From positions 4,528,501-4,592,500 of the forward strand of contig NZ_JADBEG010000001.1 of NCBI RefSeq assembly GCF_014873755.1: DNA of 64,000 nt. Direction: 5' to 3'. Source of the DNA: Amycolatopsis lexingtonensis (GTDB lineage: Bacteria; Actinomycetota; Actinomycetes; Mycobacteriales; Pseudonocardiaceae). Numbering within the stretch: the stretch's first letter is position 1; each line of letters opens with the position of its first letter. The notes beneath the pieces are model-generated. The model was not told the origin of the DNA. It was given only the letters and a program-made list of their open reading frames with translations, and did not search any database. Position numbers and translations under genes: made by a program. Shown in pieces: positions 24,298 to 32,109 of this stretch.

Positions 24298-26327
24298 TCG
24301 GCCGGCTCCTTCGGCTTCGGCGCGGCCACTGGCTTGCCGTTGGGCGAGAACCCGCGCCGGACGTCGCCGGCCGCGGGCCGTTCGTTCCGGACGCGCGCGG
24401 CCGCCTTGGCCGAGGACTCCAGCTGCCACGGCACGCTCGCCACGATCACGCCGGACTGGAACAGCAGGCGGCCCTTGAGCCGCAGCGCGCTCTGGTTGTG
24501 CAGCACCTGCTCCCACCAGTGCCCGACCACGTACTCCGGGATGAACACGGTCACCACGTTGCGCGGGTTGTCGCCGCGCACGCGCTTCACGTAGTCGAGC
24601 ACCGGCTTCGTGATCTCGCGGTAGGGCGATTCGACGACCTTCAGCGGCACCTTGAAGTTGTGCGCGTCCCACTCGGCGGTGAGCCGGCGCGTGTCCGCAT
24701 CGTCCACATTGACCGTCACGGCCTCGAGGACGTCCGGGCGCATCGCCTTGGCGTAGGCCAGCGCGCGCAGCGTCGGCCGGTGCAGTTTGGACACCAGGAC
24801 GATCGCGTGGTTGCGCGACGGCAGCACGGTCGGGGTGTCGCCGAGGTCCTTCAGCTCGTCGGCGACGCGGTCGTAGTGCCGCCGGATCGCCGTCATCAGC
24901 ACGAAGATCGCCACCATCGCCGCGATCGCGATCCACGCGCCGAGCAGGAACTTGGTGATCAGCACGATCACCAGGACGGTGCCGGTGCAGGTGAGGCCGA
25001 TCGCGTTGACGGTCTGGGACCGCCGCATCCGCCGCCGCACGCCCGGGTCGGTTTCCTTGGCCAGCAACCGGTTCCAGTGCCGGAGCATGCCGGCCTGGCT
25101 CACCGTGAACGACACGAACACGCCCACGATGTAGAGCTGGATGAGCCGGGTGACCTCGGCGTCGAACGCGACGATCAGCACCAGCGCGAACGCCGCCAGG
25201 AACAGGATCCCGTTGGAGAACGCCAGCCGGTCCCCGCGCGTGTGCAGCTGCCGCGGCAGGTAGCGGTCCTGCGCCAGGATCGAGCCCAGCACCGGGAAGC
25301 CGTTGAACGCGGTGTTCGCGGCCAGCAGCAGGATGATGCCGGTGGAGAAGGACACGTAGTAGAACGCCGGCGGGAAGTCGGCGAACACCGCGTGCGCGAT
25401 CTGGGCGAGGATCGTCTTCTGCTCGTAGCCCGCCGGCGCGCCGACGAGCTGGCGGTCGGGGTCCTCGGCGAAGGTCACCTTCGTGATGATCGCGAGCGCG
25501 ATGATGCCGACCAGCATGATCACCGCGAGCAGGCCCATCATCAGCAGGGTGGTCGCCGCGTTCTTCGACTTGGGCTTCTGGAACGCGGGGACGCCGTTGC
25601 TGATGGCCTCGACCCCGGTGAGCGCGGCGGCACCGGAGGAGAACGCGCGCAGGACCAGGAAGGCATACGCGGCGCCGGCGAACGTGCCTTCGGCGTTCAG
25701 CGTCAGCCCGGCGCTTTCCGCCAGCATCTCCGTGCCGGTGGCCGCCTGCACCAGGCCCCACCCGACCATGACCAGGATGCCCAGGATGAACCCGTATGTC
25801 GGGATCGCGAAGGCCTTCCCCGACTCCCGGATGCCGCGCAGGTTCAGCGACGTCAGCACGACGACGATGACGATCGAAGCCAGCACCTTGTGCTGGGCCA
25901 CCCACGGCACCGCGGATCCGATGTTGGCCACACCGGACGAAGTGGACACTGCGACGGTGAGCACGTAGTCGACGAGCAGCGCGCTCGCCACGGTCAGCCC
26001 GAACTTGCCGCCCAGGTTCGTGTTGGCGACCTCGTAGTCGCCGCCGCCGCTGGGGTAGGCGTGCACGTTCTGCCGGTAGGACGCGACGACGACCAGCATG
26101 ACCAGCGCCACGGCGATGCCGATCCACGGCGCCAGCGCGTACGCGGACAAGCCCGCGACGCTCAGCGTCAGGAAGATCTCTTCCGGCGCGTACGCCACGC
26201 TCGAGAGCGCGTCGGACGCGAAGATCGGCAGCGCGATGCGCTTCGGGAGGAGCGTGTGAGCGAGCCTGTCACTGCGGAACGGACGTCCGAGGACCAGGCG
26301 TTTCAGCACGGTCGGGAACTTCGACAC
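24294..26327 (-). CDS. KimA-like APC-superfamily transporter, probable potassium importer
   Basis: 677 residues: about 12 transmembrane helices (35-490) and a soluble C-terminal domain of about 170 residues. The residues I recall as potassium ligands in Bacillus subtilis KimA are conserved with the same spacing: Asp39 and Tyr46 in SDALSSVAYAPEE, Asp120, Tyr121 and Thr124 in LLVDYVLTVAVS, and Thr237 in ALTGVEAISNG. The cytosolic region resembles the USP-like domain of KimA. It is divergent from two TrkA/RCK genes, which bind NAD(H) and control potassium uptake, but no TrkH/TrkG pore is present. K+/H+ symport is therefore the best call; a generic amino acid permease is the alternative. It is coupled to the methyltransferase gene. 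Confidence 0.82.
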   Translation of the reverse strand: MSKFPTVLKRLVLGRPFRSDRLAHTLLPKRIALPIFASDALSSVAYAPEEIFLTLSVAGLSAYALAPWIGIAVALVMLVVVASYRQNVHAYPSGGGDYEVANTNLGGKFGLTVASALLVDYVLTVAVSTSSGVANIGSAVPWVAQHKVLASIVIVVVLTSLNLRGIRESGKAFAIPTYGFILGILVMVGWGLVQAATGTEMLAESAGLTLNAEGTFAGAAYAFLVLRAFSSGAAALTGVEAISNGVPAFQKPKSKNAATTLLMMGLLAVIMLVGIIALAIITKVTFAEDPDRQLVGAPAGYEQKTILAQIAHAVFADFPPAFYYVSFSTGIILLLAANTAFNGFPVLGSILAQDRYLPRQLHTRGDRLAFSNGILFLAAFALVLIVAFDAEVTRLIQLYIVGVFVSFTVSQAGMLRHWNRLLAKETDPGVRRRMRRSQTVNAIGLTCTGTVLVIVLITKFLLGAWIAIAAMVAIFVLMTAIRRHYDRVADELKDLGDTPTVLPSRNHAIVLVSKLHRPTLRALAYAKAMRPDVLEAVTVNVDDADTRRLTAEWDAHNFKVPLKVVESPYREITKPVLDYVKRVRGDNPRNVVTVFIPEYVVGHWWEQVLHNQSALRLKGRLLFQSGVIVASVPWQLESSAKAAARVRNERPAAGDVRRGFSPNGKPVAAPKPKEPAE

Positions 26328-26475
26328 CTGGGGAATGTACAGCGGAGCGAAGCTCCTCCGCTGAGGGCGGTGGAGGGGAGGACGGTGGAGCTAACCGGCG
26401 GAGCACACGGTAGGTTCGGCGCTGGCATGTCGGGGTAGGTACGGACGGGTGAACCCGCCGAAGAGGAGGCAGGGC

Positions 26476-27141
26476 GTGCACGTGGTGATCATGGGGTGCG
26501 GCCGGGTAGGCGCGTCCCTGGCCGCTGCGCTGGAGCGGCTCGGCCACGAGGTGGCCGTCATCGACAAGAACCAGCAGGCGTTCCGCCGGCTCGGCAGCGA
26601 CTTCCACGGCCAGCAGGTCGTCGGCGTCGGCTTCGACCGCAAGGTGCTCATCGAGGCGGGCATCGAGCGGGCGAGCGCGTTCGCGGCGGTGTCCAGCGGC
26701 GACAACTCGAACATCATTTCGGCGCGGGTGGCGCGCGAGAACTTCGGCATCGAGCACGTGGTGGCGCGGATCTACGACCACAAGCGCGCGGCGGTGTACG
26801 AGCGGCTGGGCATCCCGACGGTCGCGACCGTGCCGTGGACCACCGACCGGTTCCTGCGGACCCTGCTGCCGGACGGCGTGGCGTCGGCGTGGCGGGACCC
26901 GTCGGGCAACGTCGCGCTGCTGCAGCTGCCGCTGCACGAGGGCTGGGTCGGGCACTCCGTCCGGTCCCTGCAGGAGGCGACCGGCGCGCGCGTGGCGTTC
27001 ATCATGCGCTTCGGCACGCCCGTGCTGCCGGACACCAAGACCGTGGTCCAGGACGGCGACGACGTGTGGGTGGCCGCGCGGTCCGGCACCGTCAGCGACG
27101 TGACCAGCGTGGCGCACCGCGAACCGGAGGACGAGGCATGA
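26476..27141 (+). CDS. TrkA-family potassium regulatory protein (CeoB-type)
   Basis: A 221-residue RCK protein: TrkA-N Rossmann domain with the nucleotide motif IMGCGRVGASLA at the N-terminus and acidic residue in VAVIDKNQ, followed by a TrkA-C domain (about 140-215). The GTG at 26476 gives VHVVIMGCGRVG and has GAGGAGG at 26463-26469; an upstream GTG at 26449 has no such site. It corresponds by order to Rv2691 (ceoB). RCK proteins sense NAD(H) or nucleotides and gate potassium transporters. It forms a pair with the next gene, overlapping by 4 bp, and is divergent from the KimA-like transporter, its probable partner. Confidence 0.92.
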   Translation: MHVVIMGCGRVGASLAAALERLGHEVAVIDKNQQAFRRLGSDFHGQQVVGVGFDRKVLIEAGIERASAFAAVSSGDNSNIISARVARENFGIEHVVARIYDHKRAAVYERLGIPTVATVPWTTDRFLRTLLPDGVASAWRDPSGNVALLQLPLHEGWVGHSVRSLQEATGARVAFIMRFGTPVLPDTKTVVQDGDDVWVAARSGTVSDVTSVAHREPEDEA

Positions 27142-27794
27142 GGGTCGCGATTGCGGGCGCGGGCGCGGTCGGCCGCTCCATCGCCACCGAGCTGATCGAC
27201 GGCAGGCACCAGGTGATGCTCATCGAGCGCGAAGCGGACCAGTTCGAGCCGCACGCGGTCGAGCAGGCCGACTGGGTGCTCGGCGACGCCTGCGAGGTGT
27301 CGATCCTGGAGGAGTCCGGGATCGAGCAGTGCGACGTGGTCATCGCCGCGACCGGCGACGACAAGGCCAACCTGGTGGTCTCGCTGCTGGCGAAGACGGA
27401 GTTCGCGGTCCGGCGCGTGGTGGCCCGGGTGAACAACCCGGCCAACGAGTGGCTGTTCACCGACGCCTGGGGCGTCGACGTCGCGGTCTCGACCCCGCGC
27501 ATGCTCGCGGCGATGGTCGAGGAGGCGGTCAGCGTCGGCGACCTCGTGCGGCTGATGACGTTCCGGCAGAGCAACGCGAACCTCGTCGAGCTGACGCTGC
27601 CGGCGGAGACGCCGCTGGCGGGCAAGCCGGTGAGCGAGCTGTCGCTGCCGCGCGACGCGGCGCTGGTGACGATCCTGCGGGGCGACCGGGTGATCGTGCC
27701 GCAGCCGGAGGACCCGCTGGAGCCGGGCGACGAGCTGCTGTTCGTCGCGACGGCCGACGTCGAGCCGGAGATCCGGACGGCTCTCGGGTACTGA
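27138..27794 (+). CDS. TrkA-family potassium regulatory protein (CeoC-type)
   Basis: A 218-residue second RCK protein with nucleotide motif IAGAGAVGRSIA, acidic residue in VMLIEREADQ, and a TrkA-C domain (VELTLPAETPLAGKPVSEL and onward). It corresponds by order to Rv2692 (ceoC). Two single RCK proteins probably assemble as a hetero-oligomer equivalent to the double-domain TrkA of enterobacteria. The ATG overlaps the previous stop (ATGA). Transcription should end at the hairpin 9 bp downstream. Confidence 0.92.
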   Translation: MRVAIAGAGAVGRSIATELIDGRHQVMLIEREADQFEPHAVEQADWVLGDACEVSILEESGIEQCDVVIAATGDDKANLVVSLLAKTEFAVRRVVARVNNPANEWLFTDAWGVDVAVSTPRMLAAMVEEAVSVGDLVRLMTFRQSNANLVELTLPAETPLAGKPVSELSLPRDAALVTILRGDRVIVPQPEDPLEPGDELLFVATADVEPEIRTALGY

Positions 27795-27803
27795 GGACGT
27801 TGA

Positions 27804-27836
27804 GAAGGCCCCCGGCGGAGTGTGCCGGGGGCCTTC
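27804..27836 (+). terminator. Rho-independent-type hairpin after the trkA pair
   Basis: GAAGGCCCCCGGC at 27804-27816 pairs perfectly with 27824-27836 across a 7-base loop, 9 bp after the CeoC-type stop codon. Only a short TTCG follows the stem, so it is the T-poor type common in actinobacteria. Confidence 0.8.
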
Positions 27837-27903
27837 TTCGTGTCGCGAATGACTCATTCGGGACCACCGACGCCGCGAATGGGTCATTGGCGACGCTCGG
27901 CGG

Positions 27904-27950
27904 CCGGAACTGTCGGTGCCCGCCGGTAGCGTGGAAAACGGGGGCGCCCC
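27904..27950 (+). repeat. Element A copy 2: 47-bp repeat with RecA-NDp-like promoter reading right
   Basis: One mismatch to copy 1. On the plus strand TGTCGGTG at 27911-27918, eight bases, then TAGCGT at 27927-27932 match RecA-NDp/PafBC promoters. Predicted transcription starts near 27939, directly in the perfect palindrome GGGGGCGCCCCC (27940-27951), and would run through the palindrome cluster without meeting a plus-strand gene. Confidence 0.75.
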
Positions 27951-28065
27951 CGCGCGGGCACGGCTCAGGCCGCGGGCCCTCGATGTCATGAACGACTCGT
28001 TCATGTCGTCTGGCGACAGGGCTGCGGCAAAAGTCGCGTCGGTGCAGCCCGCAGCGTTGCAGCAG

Positions 28066-28120
28066 CGTCTTGAATGACTCATTCAGGTCTTCGGAGGTCC
28101 TGAATGAGTCATTCAAGACG
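28066..28120 (-). repeat. Element B copy: paired palindromes forming one long inverted repeat
   Basis: Two 15-bp palindromes TGAATGASTCATTCA (28071-28085 and 28101-28115), centres 30 bp apart, are flanked by CGTCT and AAGACG so that the whole 55 bp is itself an inverted repeat with about 22-bp arms. The reverse complement is almost identical to the copy at 46534-46590. Confidence 0.8.
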
Positions 28121-28308
28121 TCGGGGCGAGCGGGTCACCGACGGCCGAGCGACCCGGCCGCGTGACGTTGCCGGGACCCGGCCGTGATGTCGTGAACGAC
28201 TCGTTCATGTCGTCTGGTGAGGTGAACGACCCGTTCATGACACGAAGCGGCCGGATCGGCCTCGCCCAGGGGCAACGGTCTTGAACGACTCATTCAAGAC
28301 CCGCCCGC

Positions 28309-29031
28309 TCAGGCCTCGGGGGCCGCGTACTTCTCGCGCAGCCGGGCCTCGACCTCCGCGTCCGTCTCCGGCTTCTGCTCGGTCTCCGCCAGCGCCTTCA
28401 GGCGCTTGTCCGACCGCCGCACCGCCCACACGACCACCAGCAGGCCCAGCGCGTACAGCGGGTACCCCATCGCGATCTTCGCGAAGGCCAGCCAGCCCGT
28501 GTAGTCCTCCTGGTACAGCCAGCGCTGGACCACGAACCGGGCGGCGAAGATCAGCGCCATCGCCAGCGTCGCGATGTCGTAGCCGTAGCGGGACGGCTTG
28601 TCCTTGCGCCAGGCCTGGCCGGTGCCGTTCAGCATGTTCCAGACGACGCCCGCGATCGGACGGCGGACCACCACCGACAGCACGAAGATGCCGCAGTAGA
28701 CCAGGCTCGCGTAGATCCCGAACAGGAAGAAGCCCTTCGCGGACCCCGTCCGGTAGGCGATGAACGCCGCGATCGCGACGCCGAAGAACCCCGAGATCGC
28801 CGGCTGCAGCGGCTCCTTGCGGACCAGCCGCAGCACGGTGATGGCCACCGCGCTGCCGATCGACGTCCAGATGGCCGCGGTCAGGCCGAAGAACGAATTG
28901 GCCAGCACGAAGACGATCACCGGGAGCGACGAATAGATGAGTCCCGACACGCCGCCCATCTGGTCGAGCAGGGTCGGCTGCGGTTCTTCTTCCGCGTCGG
29001 TCTTCTTCTCGCTCGGGGCGGGTTCAGTCAC
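28309..29031 (-). CDS. DUF3159 membrane protein
   Basis: 240 residues: an acidic, hydrophilic N-terminus (1-22), then about six transmembrane helices from residue 30 to 205 and a charged C-terminal tail (KPETDAEVEARLREKY). It matches by order and topology the mycobacterial Rv2693c family. Function is unknown; the constant association with the OB-fold gene upstream suggests a shared role. The GTG at 29031 lies 9 bp after the upstream stop, giving a two-gene operon. No catalytic motif is seen. Confidence 0.85.
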   Translation of the reverse strand: MTEPAPSEKKTDAEEEPQPTLLDQMGGVSGLIYSSLPVIVFVLANSFFGLTAAIWTSIGSAVAITVLRLVRKEPLQPAISGFFGVAIAAFIAYRTGSAKGFFLFGIYASLVYCGIFVLSVVVRRPIAGVVWNMLNGTGQAWRKDKPSRYGYDIATLAMALIFAARFVVQRWLYQEDYTGWLAFAKIAMGYPLYALGLLVVVWAVRRSDKRLKALAETEQKPETDAEVEARLREKYAAPEA

Positions 29032-29040
29032 GATGGGTGA

Positions 29041-29421
29041 TCAACTCACTGGGCTCTGGAGCTCGTAATAGGGGTTGTACAGCACCTTCTGGCCGTCACG
29101 CTCGGCCATCCGGCCGCGCACCTTGATCGTCCGGCCAGGCTCGATGCCCGGGATCCGGCGGCGGCCGAGCCAGATTAGCGTCACGCCCTGTGTCCCGTCG
29201 AACAGCTCGGCCTCCAGGGTGGCGGCCTCGTTCGTCGGGCAGAGCTCCACGCTGCGGAGTCTCCCCATCACGGTGACCTCTTCACCGGAACGGCAGTCAC
29301 AGGCCCGCTGCGCCCCTTCGGCGCCCGACCTCATCGACATTTCGTCTGCGTCGAGATCCTCGACGTCGCTGGTCAGCTTGCGTACCAGCCGGCTGAAGTA
29401 GCCGCCGTCTTTGGCGGACAT
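29041..29421 (-). CDS. OB-fold nucleic-acid-binding domain protein
   Basis: A 126-residue protein with a central OB fold (about 47-122): GEEVTVMGRLRSVEL, then LEAELFDGTQGVTLIWLG, IKVRGRMAERDG and LYNPYYEL, the five-strand pattern seen in RecG and aminoacyl-tRNA synthetase OB domains. A Cys-rich spot (RACDCRSG) precedes it. It matches Rv2694c by position. The ATG has AGGAG six bases upstream. RNA or DNA binding is likely by fold, with no partner known. Confidence 0.88.
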   Translation of the reverse strand: MSAKDGGYFSRLVRKLTSDVEDLDADEMSMRSGAEGAQRACDCRSGEEVTVMGRLRSVELCPTNEAATLEAELFDGTQGVTLIWLGRRRIPGIEPGRTIKVRGRMAERDGQKVLYNPYYELQSPVS

Positions 29422-29526
29422 AGGTGCTCCTGTGCTCCGGGGCCCCCGACAAACTGCTTGCGGCCCGTGCGATTCCAGCGTACTGCGGTCCCCGCCAGGG
29501 AAACGCCTTTGCGCAAAGATCGCAAC

Positions 29527-30240
29527 GTGACGTCCGCGATCAGAGTTCCCGCCGCGGTGCTCCTCCCCGGCACCGGCTCCGACGAGGTGTTCGTCCGGGC
29601 CGTCTTCGAGGGGCCCCTGCGCGCCCTCGGTGTCCCGCTCATCGCGCCCCCTCCGCCGGCCGGCGCCGCGCTGGCCGACGGCTACCTGGCGGCCTTGGAC
29701 GCGCTGGCGGCCGAGCACGGCGAACTGCTCGTCGGCGGCATTTCGTTCGGCGCGCACCTCGCCGCGGAGTGGGCCGTGCGTAACCCGGGCCGTTGCGGGG
29801 GCCTGCTGGCCGCTCTCCCGGCCTGGAACGGCGTCCCCGGCTCAGCACCCGCATCGCTCGCCGCGACGCTGTCGGCGGACCTGGTGGCCGATTCCGGCGT
29901 GGACGCCGCGCTCGCGCAGACCGAGGGCAGCCCGGACTGGCTTCGGGCCGAACTGGACCGGGCGTGGCGCCGGCACGGCGACGGGCTGGCCGACGGCCTG
30001 CGCGTCGCGGCGGGCCGTCCCTCGCCCACCCTCGGGGAGCTGTCGCGGCTCGCCGTCCCGGCCGGGATCGGCACGTGCACCGACGACCCGATCCACCCGA
30101 CGAAAGTCGCATCGGAGTGGGCTCGCGCACTCCCCCGCGCGGCCCTCGGCGAGACGACCCTCACGGCACTGGGGGCCGACCGCGAGTCCCTGGGCCGGGC
30201 GACCGTCCTCGCCTTCCTGCGGGCCCTCGAAACGCCGTGA
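29527..30240 (+). CDS. Alpha/beta-hydrolase-fold protein (Rv2695-like)
   Basis: A 237-residue protein. GTGSDEVF near the N-terminus resembles an oxyanion-hole turn and GGISFGAHLA (about residue 75) is the nucleophile elbow with Ser. A candidate acid is in TDDPIHPTKVAS, which also has a His, although the canonical late histidine is not obvious, so activity is uncertain. The GTG at 29527 is chosen as the first plausible start; the open frame extends to 29458. It stands alone on the plus strand between two minus-strand units and its stop codon is inside the hairpin at 30235. Confidence 0.75.
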   Translation: MTSAIRVPAAVLLPGTGSDEVFVRAVFEGPLRALGVPLIAPPPPAGAALADGYLAALDALAAEHGELLVGGISFGAHLAAEWAVRNPGRCGGLLAALPAWNGVPGSAPASLAATLSADLVADSGVDAALAQTEGSPDWLRAELDRAWRRHGDGLADGLRVAAGRPSPTLGELSRLAVPAGIGTCTDDPIHPTKVASEWARALPRAALGETTLTALGADRESLGRATVLAFLRALETP

Positions 30241-30285
30241 AGGCCTCCTTGCCGGTCATAAGTGCCGGTAAGGAGGCCTTCACGG
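30235..30285. terminator. 21-bp-arm hairpin overlapping the hydrolase stop codon
   Basis: Arms at 30235-30255 and 30265-30285 (CCGTGAAGGCCTCCTTGCCG type) pair except for one position, which is a G-U wobble in RNA. The loop is 9 bases. The TGA stop (30238-30240) lies in the left arm. It separates convergent genes and so probably terminates both strands. Confidence 0.75.
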
Positions 30286-30293
30286 AACGAGCG

Positions 30294-30959
30294 TCAGCCC
30301 TGTTGCTGCTGGGCCGCGATGTGCTCGGCGACTGCCTCGGGCAGCGTGATGGTCAGCGGGGTGCGGACCGGCATCGGGGCGTCACCGCGGTCGACGATCG
30401 TGCGGCGGACGATCTCGCGCAGCACCTCGACGGCCCCCGCGGCCTCCGACTGCGGCCCGGCGATCACGCCGCGCAGCATCCAGCGGGGCCGGTCGACGCC
30501 GACGAACCGCAGGGCGACGTCGCCGACGATGGCCGAGATCTCCAGGCCCCACTTGCCGCGGCCGATGTTGACCTTGGCGCCGTCGGCCCGCAGCTGCTCG
30601 GCGAGCTCGGTGCTCACCTCGCGCCACAGCCCGCCGGACCGCGGCGCGGCGTACGCGCTGACCGTGATCTGGCCCTGCTCGGTGACGACGTGCACGGCGC
30701 GCACGCCCCCGGTCTCCGGGTCCATTTCGACCTGGACCTGGGAACCGTCGGGCACCGGTACCTTCACCGAGCCGAGGTCGATCCGCGGGACGCCGTCGTC
30801 GTCGAAGTCCGCGACGTCGAACGGGCCGTCGGAAACATCCGAAAGCTCCGACTCCTCGTCGTCGTACGGCTCGTCCTCGATCGTGTCGTCGGCCTCGGGC
30901 GCGGCGTGCCTGCCCGCGGACCCGCCCTCGGTCCGCCGCTTGCGTCCGAAAATCCCCAC
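30294..30959 (-). CDS. DUF3710 family protein
   Basis: 221 residues: a basic start (GIFGRKRRTEGG), a strongly acidic disordered region (20-55), then a folded domain of about 160 residues (RIDLGSVKVPVPDG, MDPETGGVRAVHVV, GVDRPRWMLRGVIAG). It matches Rv2696c, directly downstream of dut, and the gene order dut-DUF3710 is kept. Function is unknown. The GTG start overlaps the dut stop by one base (TAGTG), so translation is coupled. No membrane segment is present. Confidence 0.88.
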   Translation of the reverse strand: MGIFGRKRRTEGGSAGRHAAPEADDTIEDEPYDDEESELSDVSDGPFDVADFDDDGVPRIDLGSVKVPVPDGSQVQVEMDPETGGVRAVHVVTEQGQITVSAYAAPRSGGLWREVSTELAEQLRADGAKVNIGRGKWGLEISAIVGDVALRFVGVDRPRWMLRGVIAGPQSEAAGAVEVLREIVRRTIVDRGDAPMPVRTPLTITLPEAVAEHIAAQQQQG

Positions 30960-31462
30960 TACTTCTCCGTTCCTTCCCCCGCGCCGGCGCCCGCGGCGAG
31001 CGCCGGTGTTCCCAGTGTGGCGTGTCCGCCGGTGGATCCGTAGCCGCCGGCACCCCGTTCGGTGGTGTCGAGCTCGGCGACCTCGACGAACTCGGCGTGC
31101 TCGACCCGCTGCACGACCAGCTGGGCGATGCGGTCGCCGCGCGCCAGCTTCACCGGGTGCACCGAGTCGTGGTTGATCAGGCAGACCTTGATCTCCCCGC
31201 GGTAGCCCGCGTCGATCGTGCCCGGGGTGTTCACCACCGACAGCCCGACCCGGGCGGCCAGGCCCGAGCGCGGGTGGACGAACCCCGCGTACCCGGGCGG
31301 GAGCGCGATCGCGACACCGGTGCCGACCACCCCGCGTTCCCCGGGTGCCAGGACGATATCCGAGGTGGTGACGAGATCGGCGCCCGCGTCGCCCGGTCGG
31401 GCGTAGGCGGGCAGCGGGACATCCGGGTCGAGCCGGGAGAGGAGTACCTGAACGCTGGACAC
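30959..31462 (-). CDS. dut: Deoxyuridine 5'-triphosphate nucleotidohydrolase
   Basis: Hydrolyses dUTP to dUMP and pyrophosphate, keeping uracil out of DNA and supplying dTMP synthesis; a homotrimer. All five trimeric dUTPase motifs are present in 167 residues: [40 protein letters not shown] and the C-terminal ATP-loop-like [12 protein letters not shown] tail of about 20 residues rich in Ala and Gly follows. The GTG start lies 24 bp from the divergent DUF3093 start, so the two promoters must overlap. Confidence 0.96.
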   Translation of the reverse strand: MSSVQVLLSRLDPDVPLPAYARPGDAGADLVTTSDIVLAPGERGVVGTGVAIALPPGYAGFVHPRSGLAARVGLSVVNTPGTIDAGYRGEIKVCLINHDSVHPVKLARGDRIAQLVVQRVEHAEFVEVAELDTTERGAGGYGSTGGHATLGTPALAAGAGAGEGTEK

Positions 31463-31474
31463 GGGCGGCGAGAT

Positions 31475-31480
31475 TACTCT
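31475..31480 (+). promoter_or_regulatory. -10 element of the DUF3093 gene (leaderless start)
   Basis: TACTCT at 31475-31480 lies 6 bp before the GTG at 31487, so transcription should begin at or next to the start codon. There is no ribosome binding site, which supports a leaderless message. The element sits inside the 24-bp space shared with dut. Confidence 0.5.
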
Positions 31481-31486
31481 CTACCC

Positions 31487-31969
31487 GTGGGTGAATCAGC
31501 GAAGACGGCCGCTAGTGCCGCGGTCCGGCACTCCGAGCGGCTGTACGTCCCGTGGTGGGGCTGGCCGCTGCCGGTGCTCGGCGCGGTCCTGCTCGCGGCC
31601 GAGATCGACCTCGGCTACCCGGGGATCCGGGCGTGGCTGCCGTACGTGATCGCGCTACCGGTCGTGGTGGCGCTACTGCTGTCGCTCGGCCGGTCGAAGG
31701 TCCGGATCACCGGCGGCGACGAGCCGGAGCTGTGGGTCGGCGACGCCCACCTGCCGCTGCGCTACGCCGGCGAGGTGGAGATCTTCGACAAGGAAGCCAA
31801 GCGCAAGGCGCTCGGCCGGGACGGCGACCCCGCCGCCTACGTGCTGCACCGCGGCTGGGTCGGCCCGGTGGTCAAGGTCCGCCTCACCGACCCGAGCGAC
31901 CCGACGCCGTACTGGCTGTTCAGCACCCGGCACCCCGAGCGCGTCGCCGAGCTGCTCAAGGGCGCCTGA
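31487..31969 (+). CDS. DUF3093 membrane protein
   Basis: 160 residues with two closely spaced transmembrane helices (about 25-42 and 50-68) and a soluble C-terminal domain of about 90 residues containing the conserved YVLHRGWVGPVVKVRLTDP and YWLFSTRHPERVAELL segments. It matches Rv2698 by order. Function is unknown. The GTG start is placed by the adjacent -10 element; the open frame extends further upstream across dut, which is not credible. A strong terminator follows. Confidence 0.85.
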   Translation: MGESAKTAASAAVRHSERLYVPWWGWPLPVLGAVLLAAEIDLGYPGIRAWLPYVIALPVVVALLLSLGRSKVRITGGDEPELWVGDAHLPLRYAGEVEIFDKEAKRKALGRDGDPAAYVLHRGWVGPVVKVRLTDPSDPTPYWLFSTRHPERVAELLKGA

Positions 31970-31987
31970 CCGCCCTCCGGACATGGG

Positions 31988-32017
31988 AAGGGGGCCGGCC
32001 AACCGGCCGGCCCCCTT
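31988..32017 (+). terminator. Hairpin terminator after the DUF3093 gene
   Basis: AAGGGGGCCGGCC at 31988-32000 pairs perfectly with 32005-32017 around an AACC loop, 18 bp after the stop codon. Confidence 0.85.
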
Positions 32018-32109
32018 GTCCCCAGCGCGCTTCGAGCCTCCCCCAAGGTGTCCCTCGAGGCTCTTGGCCGCGTCTGTTCGTCCCCTGTGTCCGAGAACCC
32101 CTGCGCGGC

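Larger units (their letters stand above)
27846..28300. repeat. Intergenic cluster of palindromes (GAATGASTCATTC family)
   Basis: The 514-bp gap between the trkA pair and the DUF3159 gene holds no credible gene. It contains at least eight related palindromes at 27846-27860, 27878-27888 (imperfect), 27987-28005, 28071-28085, 28101-28115, 28193-28207, 28223-28237 and 28281-28297. Cores read GAATGASTCATTC or GAACGACTCGTTC. The change T to C on one side is matched by A to G on the other, so symmetry is kept while sequence drifts. Element A copy 2 and Element B lie inside this cluster. Spacing is irregular. Confidence 0.85.

Noticed and set aside
24294..26327. Annotation as a simple amino acid permease
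   Set aside because: The conserved KimA-type residues, the C-terminal soluble domain and the divergent TrkA pair fit potassium better, though the APC fold is shared.
24498..26438. Long plus-strand ORF (646 codons) opposite the KimA-like gene
   Set aside because: Composition is His/Arg/Asp-rich without domains, as expected for the antisense of a GC-rich gene; the minus strand encodes a clear transporter.
27846..28300. CRISPR array
   Set aside because: The palindromes are irregularly spaced and of variable sequence, with no constant-length unique spacers and no cas genes.
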